Below, piece by piece: positions 1-8,000 of a DNA stretch of 27,758 bases; position 1 is the first letter of the stretch, and every line of letters starts with the position of its first letter. The notes below the pieces were generated by a model. It worked only from the letters and a program-made list of their open reading frames with translations, searched no databases and was not told where the DNA came from. The translations under genes were made by a program, and so were the position numbers. This stretch comes from Lentisphaeria bacterium (GTDB taxonomy: Bacteria; Verrucomicrobiota; Lentisphaeria; Oligosphaerales; Oligosphaeraceae), in NCBI GenBank assembly GCA_016302725.1, contig JAEDNB010000003.1:1-27758 (forward strand). The letters are read 5' to 3'.

Positions 1-360
1 TGTACCAGGGACGGCGCTCCCGGTCAAAGGGCTTGCGGTCGCGGTCAAAGGGCTTGCGGTCGCGGTCGAAGGGACGGCGCTCAAAGCGGCGCTCCCCGGA
101 CTCCTCGCCACCCTCCTCCGTGTACCAGGGACGGCGCTCCCGGTCAAAGGGCTTGCGGTCGCGGTCAAAGGGCTTCCGGTCACGGTCAAAGGGCTTGCGC
201 TCCCGGTCGAAGGGCTTGCGGTCGCGGTCGAAGGGACGGCGCTCAAAGCGGCGCTCCCCAGACTCCTCGCCACCCTCCTCCGAATGCCAGGGACGGCGCT
301 CCCGGTCAAAGGGTTTGCGGTCACGGTCGAAGGGTTTGCGGTCACGGTCGAAGGGCTTCC
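1..360. repeat. Coding tandem repeats in the pseudouridine synthase tail
   Basis: Two nested repeat levels are visible. The short unit is about 18 bp and encodes KPFDRD or RPFDRE variants. A longer block of roughly 120-160 bp encodes a Trp-Tyr/His segment, an acidic EEGGEESGERR segment and then several short units. The block starting at position 1 and the one starting at 121 are identical for their first 53 bases and diverge in how many short units they hold. Near-identity at the DNA level, including synonymous positions, points to recent expansion by slippage or recombination. The window begins inside this array, so the true copy number is unknown. Confidence 0.9.
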
Positions 361-1435
361 GGGGGCCGGCCGCCTCCTTCTTGTACTCGGGATAGGGGCT
401 GGCGGAATAGGGGCGGTGTTCCCGGTCGAAGGGCTTCCGTTCCTTTTGCCAATAGGGGCGGGGGTCCGCAGAGATGGGCTGTTCCGGCAACTGAATGCGC
501 TGGAAGACCTTTTCCTGTTCCTCCCCGCTCATCATCCGCCAGGCGCCGGGGGCCAGTTTCTCGTCCAGTTCCAGGCCGCCGATGGCAACGCGCCGCAGGA
601 GGGTCACCTCCAGGCCCACGTCCTTGCAGAGGCGGCGCACCTCCCGTTTCCGGCCTTCGCCAAGGGTGATTTCCAGGGCGCAATGGCCTTTCTGCACCCC
701 CTTTTCCTCCACGGCAAGGGCCCGGAGGAATTCGTCGTTGTCATAGAACCCCTCCAGCATCCGGCGGCGGAGGCTGGTGGTGAACTGCCCGTCGCACTCC
801 ACATAGTAGCGCTTGAGAATCTGCCGGGAGGGGTGCATCACCTGCTGGGCGTAGTCCCCGTCATTGGTCAGCATCAGCAGACCCTCGGAGTCCCGGTCCA
901 GGCGTCCCACGGTGAAGAGGCGTCCGAAGCGCTGGGGAATCAAATCGAAGACCAGGCGCTCCGCATGGGCGTCCTTGGCGCTACAGGTGAACCCCACGGG
1001 CTTGTTCAGGAGAAGGTACACCTTCCCCTGGGGATGGCTCTCCACCAGGCGCCCCTCAAAGCAGACCTGGTCCTTCTCCGGGTCCACGTTGTAGGCGGGG
1101 GAAACCACCGGCTCCCCGTTGACCGTCACACGCCCCTCCAAAATCAACTCCTCGCAATTGCGGCGGGAGGCTATGCCCGCGGAAGCCAGGAACTTCGCCA
1201 GACGCTCCTCCTTCCCGGAGGCGCTCCCCTCCTCCACCACATCCTCGGAAGGCTCCTCCCCCGCAGGCTCGGAACCACCCTCGCCCCCCACGGCCACAGC
1301 CTCGGAAGAAACCTCCCCCGCAGGCTCCTCGGATTCCCCGGGAAACAGACGGGTCACCCCCTCCGCCACCGCGGAAGACTCCTCCTCCGGACACCCCAGC
1401 ATCTCTTCCTTCTTCTCTTCGTCTTGAAATTCCAT
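1..1435 (-). CDS. RluB/RsuA-family 16S/23S rRNA pseudouridine synthase, 3' end outside window
   Basis: The frame is open from ATG at 1435-1433 to the left edge, giving at least 478 codons with no stop. Residues 1-75 are an acidic Glu/Ala/Ser-rich extension. An S4 RNA-binding domain follows (about 76-125, ERLAKFLASAGIASRR), then the synthase domain with VGRLDRDSEGLLMLTNDG at 177-194. D180 is the expected catalytic aspartate. The family converts a specific uridine in rRNA to pseudouridine. From about residue 300 the chain becomes a tail of repeated KPFDRDR-type units that continues past the window. An AAGGA sequence lies about 11 bases before the ATG. The gene diverges from the FHA gene. Family assignment is firm; which rRNA position is modified cannot be told from sequence. 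The tail is probably a flexible RNA-binding extension (inference). Confidence 0.93.
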   Translation of the reverse strand, partial: MEFQDEEKKEEMLGCPEEESSAVAEGVTRLFPGESEEPAGEVSSEAVAVGGEGGSEPAGEEPSEDVVEEGSASGKEERLAKFLASAGIASRRNCEELILEGRVTVNGEPVVSPAYNVDPEKDQVCFEGRLVESHPQGKVYLLLNKPVGFTCSAKDAHAERLVFDLIPQRFGRLFTVGRLDRDSEGLLMLTNDGDYAQQVMHPSRQILKRYYVECDGQFTTSLRRRMLEGFYDNDEFLRALAVEEKGVQKGHCALEITLGEGRKREVRRLCKDVGLEVTLLRRVAIGGLELDEKLAPGAWRMMSGEEQEKVFQRIQLPEQPISADPRPYWQKERKPFDREHRPYSASPYPEYKKEAAGPRKPFDRDRKPFDRDRKPFDRERRPWHSEEGGEESGERRFERRPFDRDRKPFDRERKPFDRDRKPFDRDRKPFDRERRPWYTEEGGEESGERRFERRPFDRDRKPFDRDRKPFDRERRPWY

Positions 1436-1710
1436 CGTCACTCTCTTCCTTGGCCTTCGCCGTGAAAACAAATTTTGTCTTGTCGCCTATGCTCTATTGA
1501 AAACTGCTAAATATAGCACATAAATGGACATTTTCTGACATTTGGCCACGATCTCCCCTCCTTTGCCCTTCCCCAGGCCGCCGCAACTCCTGTCAAGCGC
1601 GCCCTCCGATTTTTTTGCCCCATGCCTAGCAAACGGGGGAAACAGCGTTAAAGTTACCACGTTTCTTGTTTTCCTCCCACATCACACTTCAGAACCATTT
1701 CCAAGGCAAC
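1436..1710. promoter_or_regulatory. Divergent intergenic promoter region with a TGCTA-N4-TAGCA palindrome
   Basis: This 275-bp gap separates the divergent pseudouridine synthase and FHA genes and is clearly AT-richer than the surrounding genes between about 1470 and 1540. A palindrome TGCTAAATATAGCA occupies 1505-1518. A TTGAAA hexamer (1497-1502) could be a plus-strand -35 box, but the -10 options downstream are weak. The palindrome could be an operator for either gene. Promoter positions are guesses; the palindrome itself is plainly seen. Confidence 0.35.
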
Positions 1711-2256
1711 ATGGGTACCCCTAAACTCTTCATCCTGTCTGACCAGATGCGTGGAGCCTCCTTCTCTCTCAGCCAGGACAAGTACACGGTGGGACGCGCA
1801 GATGACTGTGATGTCTGCATCTCCGCCCCCACAGTCTCCGGCCACCACTGCACGCTGGTCAAGCTGGACGACGGTTCCTATGCCATTGAGGACCTGGGCT
1901 CCACCAATGGCTCCAAGGTCAACGACCAGATTCTCCAGCCGGGCAACTCCGTCAAGCTGAACAACGGGGACATCATCCAAATCGGCAGCGTGGAGATTCT
2001 CTTTGACGACATCGAAGGGGCCCGGGAGGAAAGCCGCACCGTCTCCGTCATCGACCTGGACGATGTGGACACCGGCGAGATCAACAAGACCACCATGCGG
2101 AACCTGAGCAGCAAGGTGAACGTGAAGCGTTCCAGTTCCTTGCGCCCCAACCACAAGCATGGCATGATCATGAACCTCATCGTGGTTGTGCTGGCGGTGC
2201 TGGTGGTGATTCTTCTCGCCTGGATTTTCCTCAGCGGCAACAGCGGCAACAACTAG
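1711..2256 (+). CDS. FHA-domain protein with a C-terminal membrane anchor
   Basis: 181 residues. The forkhead-associated domain covers about residues 5-100 and shows the conserved GR (28-29), SxxH (S43, H46) and NG (66-67) phosphothreonine-binding residues. A polar linker follows, then one strongly hydrophobic segment at about 153-174 and a short polar end (SGNSGNN). The protein is therefore probably tail-anchored in the inner membrane with the FHA domain in the cytoplasm, where it would recruit proteins phosphorylated on threonine. No kinase or phosphatase gene is nearby. The ATG at 1711 is preferred because the FHA fold begins a few residues later. An AAGG lies 8 bases upstream, while an in-frame TTG at 1666 has no ribosome-binding site. 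The partner is unknown. Confidence 0.85.
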   Translation: MGTPKLFILSDQMRGASFSLSQDKYTVGRADDCDVCISAPTVSGHHCTLVKLDDGSYAIEDLGSTNGSKVNDQILQPGNSVKLNNGDIIQIGSVEILFDDIEGAREESRTVSVIDLDDVDTGEINKTTMRNLSSKVNVKRSSSLRPNHKHGMIMNLIVVVLAVLVVILLAWIFLSGNSGNN

Positions 2257-2934
2257 TTCCTCCCCTCCCCGCGGGGGGCGGCGCGGCCATCGCCTCCGTC
2301 CCCCCAGCCCCCTCCCCCTTTCCCCCGGGAATCCGGGCGGGGCTTACAAGGAGTATTGCCAGGATGTCCCTCCCAGTCCCGTCCCCTTCCGGGCCCGGGG
2401 TTCCCGAGGGGCATCCGCTCTGTTTCCCAGGGGGCATGGACATTTAAGAAATGTGTGCAAGGGGGGCTATGGGGTTCTCCGGCCTGTGCGGCAAGGCGGC
2501 GTGTGCCTCTGGCCGGCTTCCCCGGGACCCAAGGCAGGAAAGGCAAGCCGGGCGGGAAAGACGCCCCCCCTTTTCTGCCCCTTTCCGCCCCTTCCAGCGG
2601 CCTTTCTGGAGGCAAGGACGCAGGCAAGGCTCTCCGTGGCCTGGAACCCGACCGCCCCTCCCCTAGTCGGAGGAGAAGCCCGCCTGCCCCGGTGGCAGGC
2701 GCGGGGGGCCGGGCCTCTTCCGCCTCCCCGGGAGCGCCGCCGCAACGGCGCACAGGCAGGAAAGGAGGCCCCCGGGGAAGGGCTTTCTCCCCCACGCCGC
2801 CCCTCTCTTTGTCTGGCGTTCCCCTGGAACGCCCCTCCCAAACTCCCCCGTCGGGGCACTCCCGACCCTAGAACTTTGGCTCGCCAGGGCATTTCCCCAA
2901 TGTTGTCCCCTGCGGGTGCGCACTCCCAGATTCC
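2257..2934. other. Gene-free 678-bp gap with a series of GC-rich hairpins
   Basis: I see no protein family in any frame here, and the open frames present look like by-products of high GC. Four perfect inverted repeats occur in the second half: 2681-2701 (8-bp arms CGCCTGCC/GGCAGGCG), 2734-2751 (6-bp arms), 2815-2833 (8-bp arms GGCGTTCC/GGAACGCC with a 3-base loop) and 2850-2866 (6-bp arms). None has a following T run, so they are not classical terminators. They would lie in the long leader of ftsH if transcription starts upstream. I compared the region by eye with RNase P RNA, tmRNA and SRP RNA signatures and found no match. Confidence 0.4.
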
Positions 2935-5040
2935 ATGACTTCCCCAAATCTCCCCGATGATTCCCGGCAGGAGGAGCCCAAAGCCCCCTCCCGCGCCCCC
3001 GAGACCCAGAGCCGAAAAGACGCCCCCACGCCCCCACGGGAGCAAGGAGACGACACCCCCCTGGGGGGCGCCCCCGCCCCCCAGGGCCGCCCCCCCAGGG
3101 GAATGTCCCCCCATCCCCCCATGTCCCGGTGGCAGTATATCTTCTGGCTCGTCCTCCTGGTGCTCATCCCCCTCTTCGGATACTCCCAGATGCGGGACAA
3201 GGGACGGGTGCTGGAATTGACCCAGAGCGAATTCGAGGGCATCCTGCAGCGGCGCACCGTGACCACCCTGACCGTCTCCGAATCCGCCGGGACGGGCGTG
3301 CTGACCGTCAAGGGCAGGTTCCAGGAGGGGGAGGGGCAGAAGGAAGAGAAGGAGTTCGTGACAAAGGTCATCTACAGCGACACGCTGGACTCCATGATCC
3401 GGGAATACTGCCCCCTCTACGAGGCCAAGTCCGAGGGAAGCACCTTCACACAGGTGCTCTTCATGCTCCTCCCCACGGTCTTGCTCATCGCCTTCTTCTA
3501 TTTCATCTTCACCCGGCAGATGCGGGGCGCCGGCGGCGCCATGGACTTCGGCAAGTCCCGCGCCCGCAGGCTGGAACCCGGCGAAGGGGGCCCCGTCACC
3601 TTCCGGGACGTGGCCGGATGCGACGAGGCGAAGGAGGAAATGCAGGAGATTGTGGAGTATCTCAAGGACCCCCAGGCCTTCGGACGGCTGGGCGGCCGAA
3701 TCCCCCGGGGCGTCCTGCTGGTCGGCGCCCCCGGCACGGGAAAGACCCTCCTGGCAAAGGCCATCGCCGGCGAGGCGGGAGTCCCCTTCTATTCCATCTC
3801 CGGCTCCGATTTCGTGGAAATGTTCGTGGGCGTGGGCGCCTCCCGCGTGCGCAGCATGTTCGCCGACGCCAAGAAGGACGCCCCCTGCCTCATCTTCATC
3901 GATGAAATCGACGCGGTGGGGCGCTCCCGCTTCCACGGCATGGGCGGCGGCAACGACGAACGGGAACAGACCCTCAACGCACTCCTGGTGGAAATGGACG
4001 GCTTCCAGTCCAACCAGGGAATCATCGTCATCGCCGCCACCAACCGCCCCGATGTCCTGGACCATGCCCTGCTGAGGCCTGGACGCTTCGACCGCCAAAT
4101 CACCGTGGACCTCCCCGACCTGCGGGGACGCATCGCCATCCTCAAGGTCCATGCCCGGAAAACCCGGCTGGCGGAGGACGTGGACCTGCGCATCATCGCC
4201 CGGGGCACCTCCGGGTTCTCCGGGGCGGAACTGGAAAACCTGGTCAACGAGGCCGCCCTCCTGGCCACCAGGGCCAAGCGGGAGGCCGTCACCATGCCCG
4301 ACCTGGAAGAGGCACGGGACAAGGTGCGCTGGGGCCGGGAACGGCGAAGCCACAAGATGGACGCGAAGTGCCGCCGGCTCACGGCCTACCACGAGGCGGG
4401 GCATGCCCTGGTGATCCTGTGCTGCCCCGAGGCAATGCCCCTGCATAAAATCACCATCGTCCCCCGGGGCAATGCCATGGGCCTCACCATGACCCTCCCC
4501 AAGGACGACGAACTCGACCTCTCCAAGCGCCAGTTCCTGGACATGATTGCAGTCTGCTTCGGCGGACGCGCCGCCGAGGAACTCACCATGGAGGACATCT
4601 CGGCGGGCGCCTCCATGGATATCCAGCAGGCCACAGACATCGCCAGGAAGATGGTCTGCCAGTGGGGAATGTCCGACCGCCTGGGCCCCATCCACTACGC
4701 CGTCCAGGAAAATGCCGTCACGAAGGGCTTCTCTCCGGAGACAGAGCGGGAGATTGACCTGGAAATCCGGCGCATCGTGGACGAGCAGAAGAGCCGCGCC
4801 ACCCAGATTCTCACCCAGCACAGGGTGGAATTGGAGAAATTGGCCGGGGAACTGCTGGAGAAGGAGACCCTCTCGGCCCAGGAGGTCTATGAACTGCTGG
4901 GCTGGCCCATCCCCCAGGACGCCCAGGAGGGAACGGAGGAGGGAACGGAGGAGGAGCCCCCCGAAGTGGCCGCCGTCCGGAAAGCCCTGAAGAACACTCC
5001 CCAGGAGGGCGACACTCCCCAGGAGGAGCCGAAGGCCTAG
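2935..5040 (+). CDS. ftsH: ATP-dependent zinc metalloprotease FtsH
   Basis: 701 residues. A Pro-rich cytoplasmic N-terminus of about 65 residues leads to membrane segment 1 (about 67-84), a short periplasmic domain, membrane segment 2 (about 174-193), the AAA+ domain and the peptidase domain. Walker A is GAPGTGKT at 264-271, Walker B ends in D323-E324, and the second region of homology contains RPGRFDRQI. The zinc site is HEAGH (H486, E487, H490) with D562 as the third ligand. FtsH forms a membrane hexamer that degrades damaged or regulatory membrane and soluble proteins. The N-terminus is longer and more Pro-rich than in E. coli FtsH, and the C-terminus is Glu-rich. No Shine-Dalgarno sequence is visible before the ATG. 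Confidence 0.97.
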   Translation: MTSPNLPDDSRQEEPKAPSRAPETQSRKDAPTPPREQGDDTPLGGAPAPQGRPPRGMSPHPPMSRWQYIFWLVLLVLIPLFGYSQMRDKGRVLELTQSEFEGILQRRTVTTLTVSESAGTGVLTVKGRFQEGEGQKEEKEFVTKVIYSDTLDSMIREYCPLYEAKSEGSTFTQVLFMLLPTVLLIAFFYFIFTRQMRGAGGAMDFGKSRARRLEPGEGGPVTFRDVAGCDEAKEEMQEIVEYLKDPQAFGRLGGRIPRGVLLVGAPGTGKTLLAKAIAGEAGVPFYSISGSDFVEMFVGVGASRVRSMFADAKKDAPCLIFIDEIDAVGRSRFHGMGGGNDEREQTLNALLVEMDGFQSNQGIIVIAATNRPDVLDHALLRPGRFDRQITVDLPDLRGRIAILKVHARKTRLAEDVDLRIIARGTSGFSGAELENLVNEAALLATRAKREAVTMPDLEEARDKVRWGRERRSHKMDAKCRRLTAYHEAGHALVILCCPEAMPLHKITIVPRGNAMGLTMTLPKDDELDLSKRQFLDMIAVCFGGRAAEELTMEDISAGASMDIQQATDIARKMVCQWGMSDRLGPIHYAVQENAVTKGFSPETEREIDLEIRRIVDEQKSRATQILTQHRVELEKLAGELLEKETLSAQEVYELLGWPIPQDAQEGTEEGTEEEPPEVAAVRKALKNTPQEGDTPQEEPKA

Positions 5041-5078
5041 CCCCCCTTCCCTTTCCGGGAAACGCCTGGCGGCGGGAA

Positions 5079-5107
5079 GCAGGGCAGGAGGGATATCCCG
5101 GCCCTGC
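5079..5107 (+). terminator. Hairpin between ftsH and apbE
   Basis: Arms GCAGGGC (5079-5085) and GCCCTGC (5101-5107) are perfectly complementary. The loop contains a second palindrome, GGGATATCCC (5090-5099). It starts 38 bp after the ftsH stop and is followed only by CTTTCC, so it is at best a weak terminator or an mRNA-stabilising structure. Confidence 0.35.
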
Positions 5108-5230
5108 CTTTCCCTGCCGGGGGCGCGCGTGCCAAGGACGGGAGGGTTCCCCAGGTCCGCCTTCCTGCATGGCGCCTGCCCCTTCCCGCCTCCCCTGCCT
5201 AGGAAAGAACCTATTACGCCCCCTGTCCCC

Positions 5231-6352
5231 ATGCGCTCCCCATTCTCCTTCATCAACAAGCAGCTGCTTTTCTTACACACCTTCCCCTTCATGGTGGCGG
5301 GGGTGGTTTTCGTCTATATGCGATGCTGCTTCGCCCCGTCCCAGGGGGGGGCTCCCTTGCCCTCCCAGGATGTTCTCCAGCCTGACATGGCCCAGGGAGA
5401 ATACGAGTTCGTCACCTCCGCCTTCAACACCGACTGCCGCCTTGTGCTCTTCGGGGAAAGATACAAGGTCCATCAGGCATACGCCCAGTGCTCCCAGCGG
5501 CTCTTCGCCCTCCACAACACCCTCAACGCCTTCGACCCCAATAGCGAACTCGCCCGCTTCAACCAGGCCCCCCCGGAAACCCCCGTCCCCCTCTCCCCCC
5601 TCTTCTGGAGGGCCTTCTCCGCCGCCAGCTTCGCCTTCCAGGAAACCCAGGGCGCCTTCGATGTCACCATCGCCCCCTTGATGCACTTCTGGAAAGAGGT
5701 GGCCAAAACCCCTGAAGCCCCCGAAAACCAGGGGAACCCCCTGGAGGAAAGACGGCAGAGGCTCATGGAAGCCGTGGGCTTCTCCCGACTCGCCTGGGAC
5801 GACAACGCCCATACCGTCACCAAACCCGCCCAGGAAACCCAGTTGGATTTCGGGGGGCTGGCCAAGGGATTGGCGTTGGACATCCTGCGGGAAACCTTGG
5901 CGGAAGAGGGAATTGAATATTATTATATCTCGTTGGGCGGCAATACATTACAGCAGCTTCCACCCAATCACCCCTTCCAAAATGTCTGCGCCTTGGCCGA
6001 CATGCGGGAAGGACAGGAGGGGAAGGAAGCCTGCACTGTCTCGGGAACCCATGGACTCTGCCTGGCCACCAGCGCAAACACCCTGCGTCCCATCGCCCCC
6101 GCCTCCGCCCCACGCCCCATGGGGCATATCCTGAACCCCCAGGACGGCTCCCCTGTGGCCCCCCCCTACCGCTCCGTCACCGCCGTCTGCGACACAGGCT
6201 GGCGCTCTGACGCCTACTCCACCGCCGTGTTCGTCCAGGGCGCCCCCCTGGCCGAAAGCCTGCTGAAGGCCAACCTGGCCAAAGGGTTCATCCTCCTTCC
6301 CGCCGACGACTCCCCTCCCCTGGTCCTGGGCGACATCCAGCTTCTCCCCTAG
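5231..6352 (+). CDS. apbE: FAD:protein FMN transferase (ApbE family), membrane-anchored
   Basis: 373 residues. The family transfers FMN from FAD to a Thr or Ser in targets such as Na+-NQR or Rnf subunits, on the outer face of the inner membrane. A hydrophobic N-terminal segment (about 11-30) acts as an uncleaved anchor or signal; I see no clean lipobox. Family motifs present are DFGGLAKGLALD (from 206), ISLGGN (233-238), GHILNPQDG (298-306) and DAYSTAVF (327-334). The last matches the Mg-binding DALATA element. ATG 5231 was chosen because it gives a short basic N-terminus before the hydrophobic stretch. No Shine-Dalgarno sequence is visible. No Nqr, Rnf or other obvious target gene lies in the window. 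Confidence 0.9.
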   Translation: MRSPFSFINKQLLFLHTFPFMVAGVVFVYMRCCFAPSQGGAPLPSQDVLQPDMAQGEYEFVTSAFNTDCRLVLFGERYKVHQAYAQCSQRLFALHNTLNAFDPNSELARFNQAPPETPVPLSPLFWRAFSAASFAFQETQGAFDVTIAPLMHFWKEVAKTPEAPENQGNPLEERRQRLMEAVGFSRLAWDDNAHTVTKPAQETQLDFGGLAKGLALDILRETLAEEGIEYYYISLGGNTLQQLPPNHPFQNVCALADMREGQEGKEACTVSGTHGLCLATSANTLRPIAPASAPRPMGHILNPQDGSPVAPPYRSVTAVCDTGWRSDAYSTAVFVQGAPLAESLLKANLAKGFILLPADDSPPLVLGDIQLLP

Positions 6353-6438
6353 AATCCAAGCGCAACTCCTCCCCGGCCCGGCCCCGGAGAGTCCGGAAAC
6401 GCCGGCCGCCTGCCTTCCCGTCTTTCTGCTTCCCTGCC

Positions 6439-7608
6439 ATGCTGCCCTATCTAGCGCAAGCCTTTCTTTCCTCCCTTTGGGGCCCCTTTCGCCTTCTGGA
6501 GTCCCGCCTGGTCCTGATGATGCTGGGGAGCTTGGGATGCTGCCTGCTCACCTGGATTTTCCTGCCCCGTTTCTGGGACCGCCTCCCCCATGACAAGGGG
6601 AAGGCCTTTGTGAAAGGCTCGGAAAAAGCCAAGGGGAAGCCCACGGGGGCGGGGCTGCTCACCACCCTCTTCTTCCTGCTCACCGCCTTCCTAGTCATGC
6701 CCTTCTATGGAGAGTACCTGCTGGTGGGGCTGATGCTGCTGTCCATCATGGCGACGGGATACCTGGACGACCGAAGCACGGTGGACTGGGGGCAACTGAA
6801 GAAGGGGCTGCTGGACCTGGCCATCGCCTTTTGCACCACCCTCGTCCTGGCCCACTGGCAAGGCACCCGGATTTGGCTCCCCCTGGTGAAGGGCCCCCTG
6901 CCCGGAGGGGCCTTCGCCCTCCCCCTGTGGGGCTACCTCTGCCTGGGCACCGCCCTCCTCTGGCTGATGATCAACGTGGTCAACTGCTCCGACGGAGTGG
7001 ATGGCGTGGCGGGGTCGTTGGCCTTGCATGGCCTGGTGGCCATGGGGATGCTGCTGTATCTCTGCCTGGGACATGAAGTGGTGGCGGAGTATCTTCTGCT
7101 GCCCCACGTGGCCAACGGGGCCTCCTGGGCGATTCTGCTCTTCACGGCGGCGGGGGGGCTTGGCGCCTACCTCTGGTACAATGCCTCCCCCTCGCAGGTG
7201 CTCATGGGGGATGCGGGCAGCCGGTTCTACGGATTGCTCCTGGGCGTTGCCGTCCTCGTCTCGGGGAATCCCTTCCTCTTCCTGGTGGCGACCCCCATCC
7301 TCTTCGCCAATGGCGGCGCAGGACTGGTCAAGTTGATTCTGCTGCGCACCCTGAAGAAATGGGGATGGGATACACGCCCGCCCCTCTCCATCGTAGTCAA
7401 TCCCGTCCATCCCGAGAACTTCGCCACCCCGGAGGAGGCCCGCCGCCAACGCCCCCTGGTACGCTTTCTTCACCGCTACCGCTTCCCCATCCACGACCAC
7501 TGCCGGAAAAACCTGGGCTGGTCGGACCCCCAGGTCCTCATCCGCTTCATGGTCCTCCAAAGCGCCCTGATGCCCCTCTTCGCCGTGGCGATGATTAAAC
7601 TCCGCTAG
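6439..7608 (+). CDS. MraY-like phospho-N-acetylmuramoyl-pentapeptide transferase family protein
   Basis: 389 residues with about ten hydrophobic membrane segments. Family landmarks are present: a basic KGKPTGAG loop (66-72 region) in place of the usual GTPTMGG, the D110-D111 pair (GYLDDRS), NVVNCSDGVDGVAG (from 179) and MGDAGS with D258. Near the end FPIHDHCRKNLGWSDPQV (from 349) corresponds to MraY PIHHHFELKGWSE. That stretch is specific to MraY rather than WecA, so the likely reaction is transfer of phospho-MurNAc-pentapeptide to undecaprenyl phosphate (lipid I). The HHH motif reads HDH (352-354). The gene is not in a cell-wall (dcw) cluster. It may be the lineage's only MraY or a paralogue. 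No Shine-Dalgarno sequence is visible before the ATG. Confidence 0.8.
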   Translation: MLPYLAQAFLSSLWGPFRLLESRLVLMMLGSLGCCLLTWIFLPRFWDRLPHDKGKAFVKGSEKAKGKPTGAGLLTTLFFLLTAFLVMPFYGEYLLVGLMLLSIMATGYLDDRSTVDWGQLKKGLLDLAIAFCTTLVLAHWQGTRIWLPLVKGPLPGGAFALPLWGYLCLGTALLWLMINVVNCSDGVDGVAGSLALHGLVAMGMLLYLCLGHEVVAEYLLLPHVANGASWAILLFTAAGGLGAYLWYNASPSQVLMGDAGSRFYGLLLGVAVLVSGNPFLFLVATPILFANGGAGLVKLILLRTLKKWGWDTRPPLSIVVNPVHPENFATPEEARRQRPLVRFLHRYRFPIHDHCRKNLGWSDPQVLIRFMVLQSALMPLFAVAMIKLR

Positions 7609-7951
7609 CCCCCCTTCCCCCGCCGCCATTTCCCGGATCGCCCCCTTCCCCTGGAAGGGACTCCAGGGAAAGGAGGAGGGGAAGAAAGCCTTTCCCCAAC
7701 GCAGCAAGCCACAGACGCCCTTGGCGAGACCGTTCCCACGGCGCTCAAGCCGTTGTCGCAGGTAGCATTCCGCTGGATTTCCATCCCGTCGCCTCGAAAG
7801 TTGACTGCCCTTGTGACTGGTTTTCCAGGGATATGGCAGGAAAAGTCCGCCTTGCCAGGCGCATTGCCGGCATTCCACTTTGCCACGGCGGGTCCCATAT
7901 TCTGCAAAGCCTTCCCCCTTTTTGCCAGACGGGGGAGAGGCAGGCGAGGGT
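7609..7951. other. Gene-free leader upstream of ilvA
   Basis: No convincing gene is seen. A 7-bp hairpin CCCTTCC/GGAAGGG (7643-7659) lies 35 bp after the mraY-like stop and may help 3'-end formation, though no T run follows. The rest has ordinary composition and no riboswitch class I can recognise. Confidence 0.4.
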
Positions 7952-7990
7952 CCTCCGGAAGGCCGTTATAGTACGCGGCTTTTCCGGAGG
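7952..7990 (+). promoter_or_regulatory. Inverted repeat that would sequester the ilvA ribosome-binding site
   Basis: CCTCCGGAA (7952-7960) is perfectly complementary to TTCCGGAGG (7982-7990). The stem can extend inward by GGCCG (7961-7965) pairing with CGGCT (7976-7980), with one bulged T and one G-U pair, leaving a loop of about 10 bases. The right arm contains GGAGG at 7986-7990, the Shine-Dalgarno sequence of ilvA 10 bases before its ATG. The left arm supplies the matching CCTCC. In an mRNA starting upstream of 7952 the ribosome site would be closed. The loop contains TATAGT (7967-7972), which could instead be a -10 box giving a short leader without the left arm. Confidence 0.6.
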
Positions 7991-8000
7991 TTTCCCTACT

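Noticed and set aside
1..360. CRISPR-like appearance of the left-edge repeats
   Set aside because: Repeats are in-frame coding units without spacers of constant length, and no cas genes are present.
284..1465. Plus-strand open frame of 393 codons at the left edge
   Set aside because: It is the complement of the pseudouridine synthase, whose own frame has clear S4 and GRLD motifs but runs off the window without a stop.
2356..2871. Plus-strand frames in the gap before ftsH
   Set aside because: Pro/Gly/Ser/Arg-rich with no motif, several frames open at once, as expected from GC-rich non-coding DNA.
2467..5292. Very long open frame (941 codons) on the minus strand opposite ftsH
   Set aside because: It mirrors the ftsH coding frame, has no recognisable domain and is rich in Gly/His/Leu, as expected for the complement of GC-rich codons. 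Similar long frames opposite the ligase fusion, nadE, accBC and obgE were left out for the same reason.
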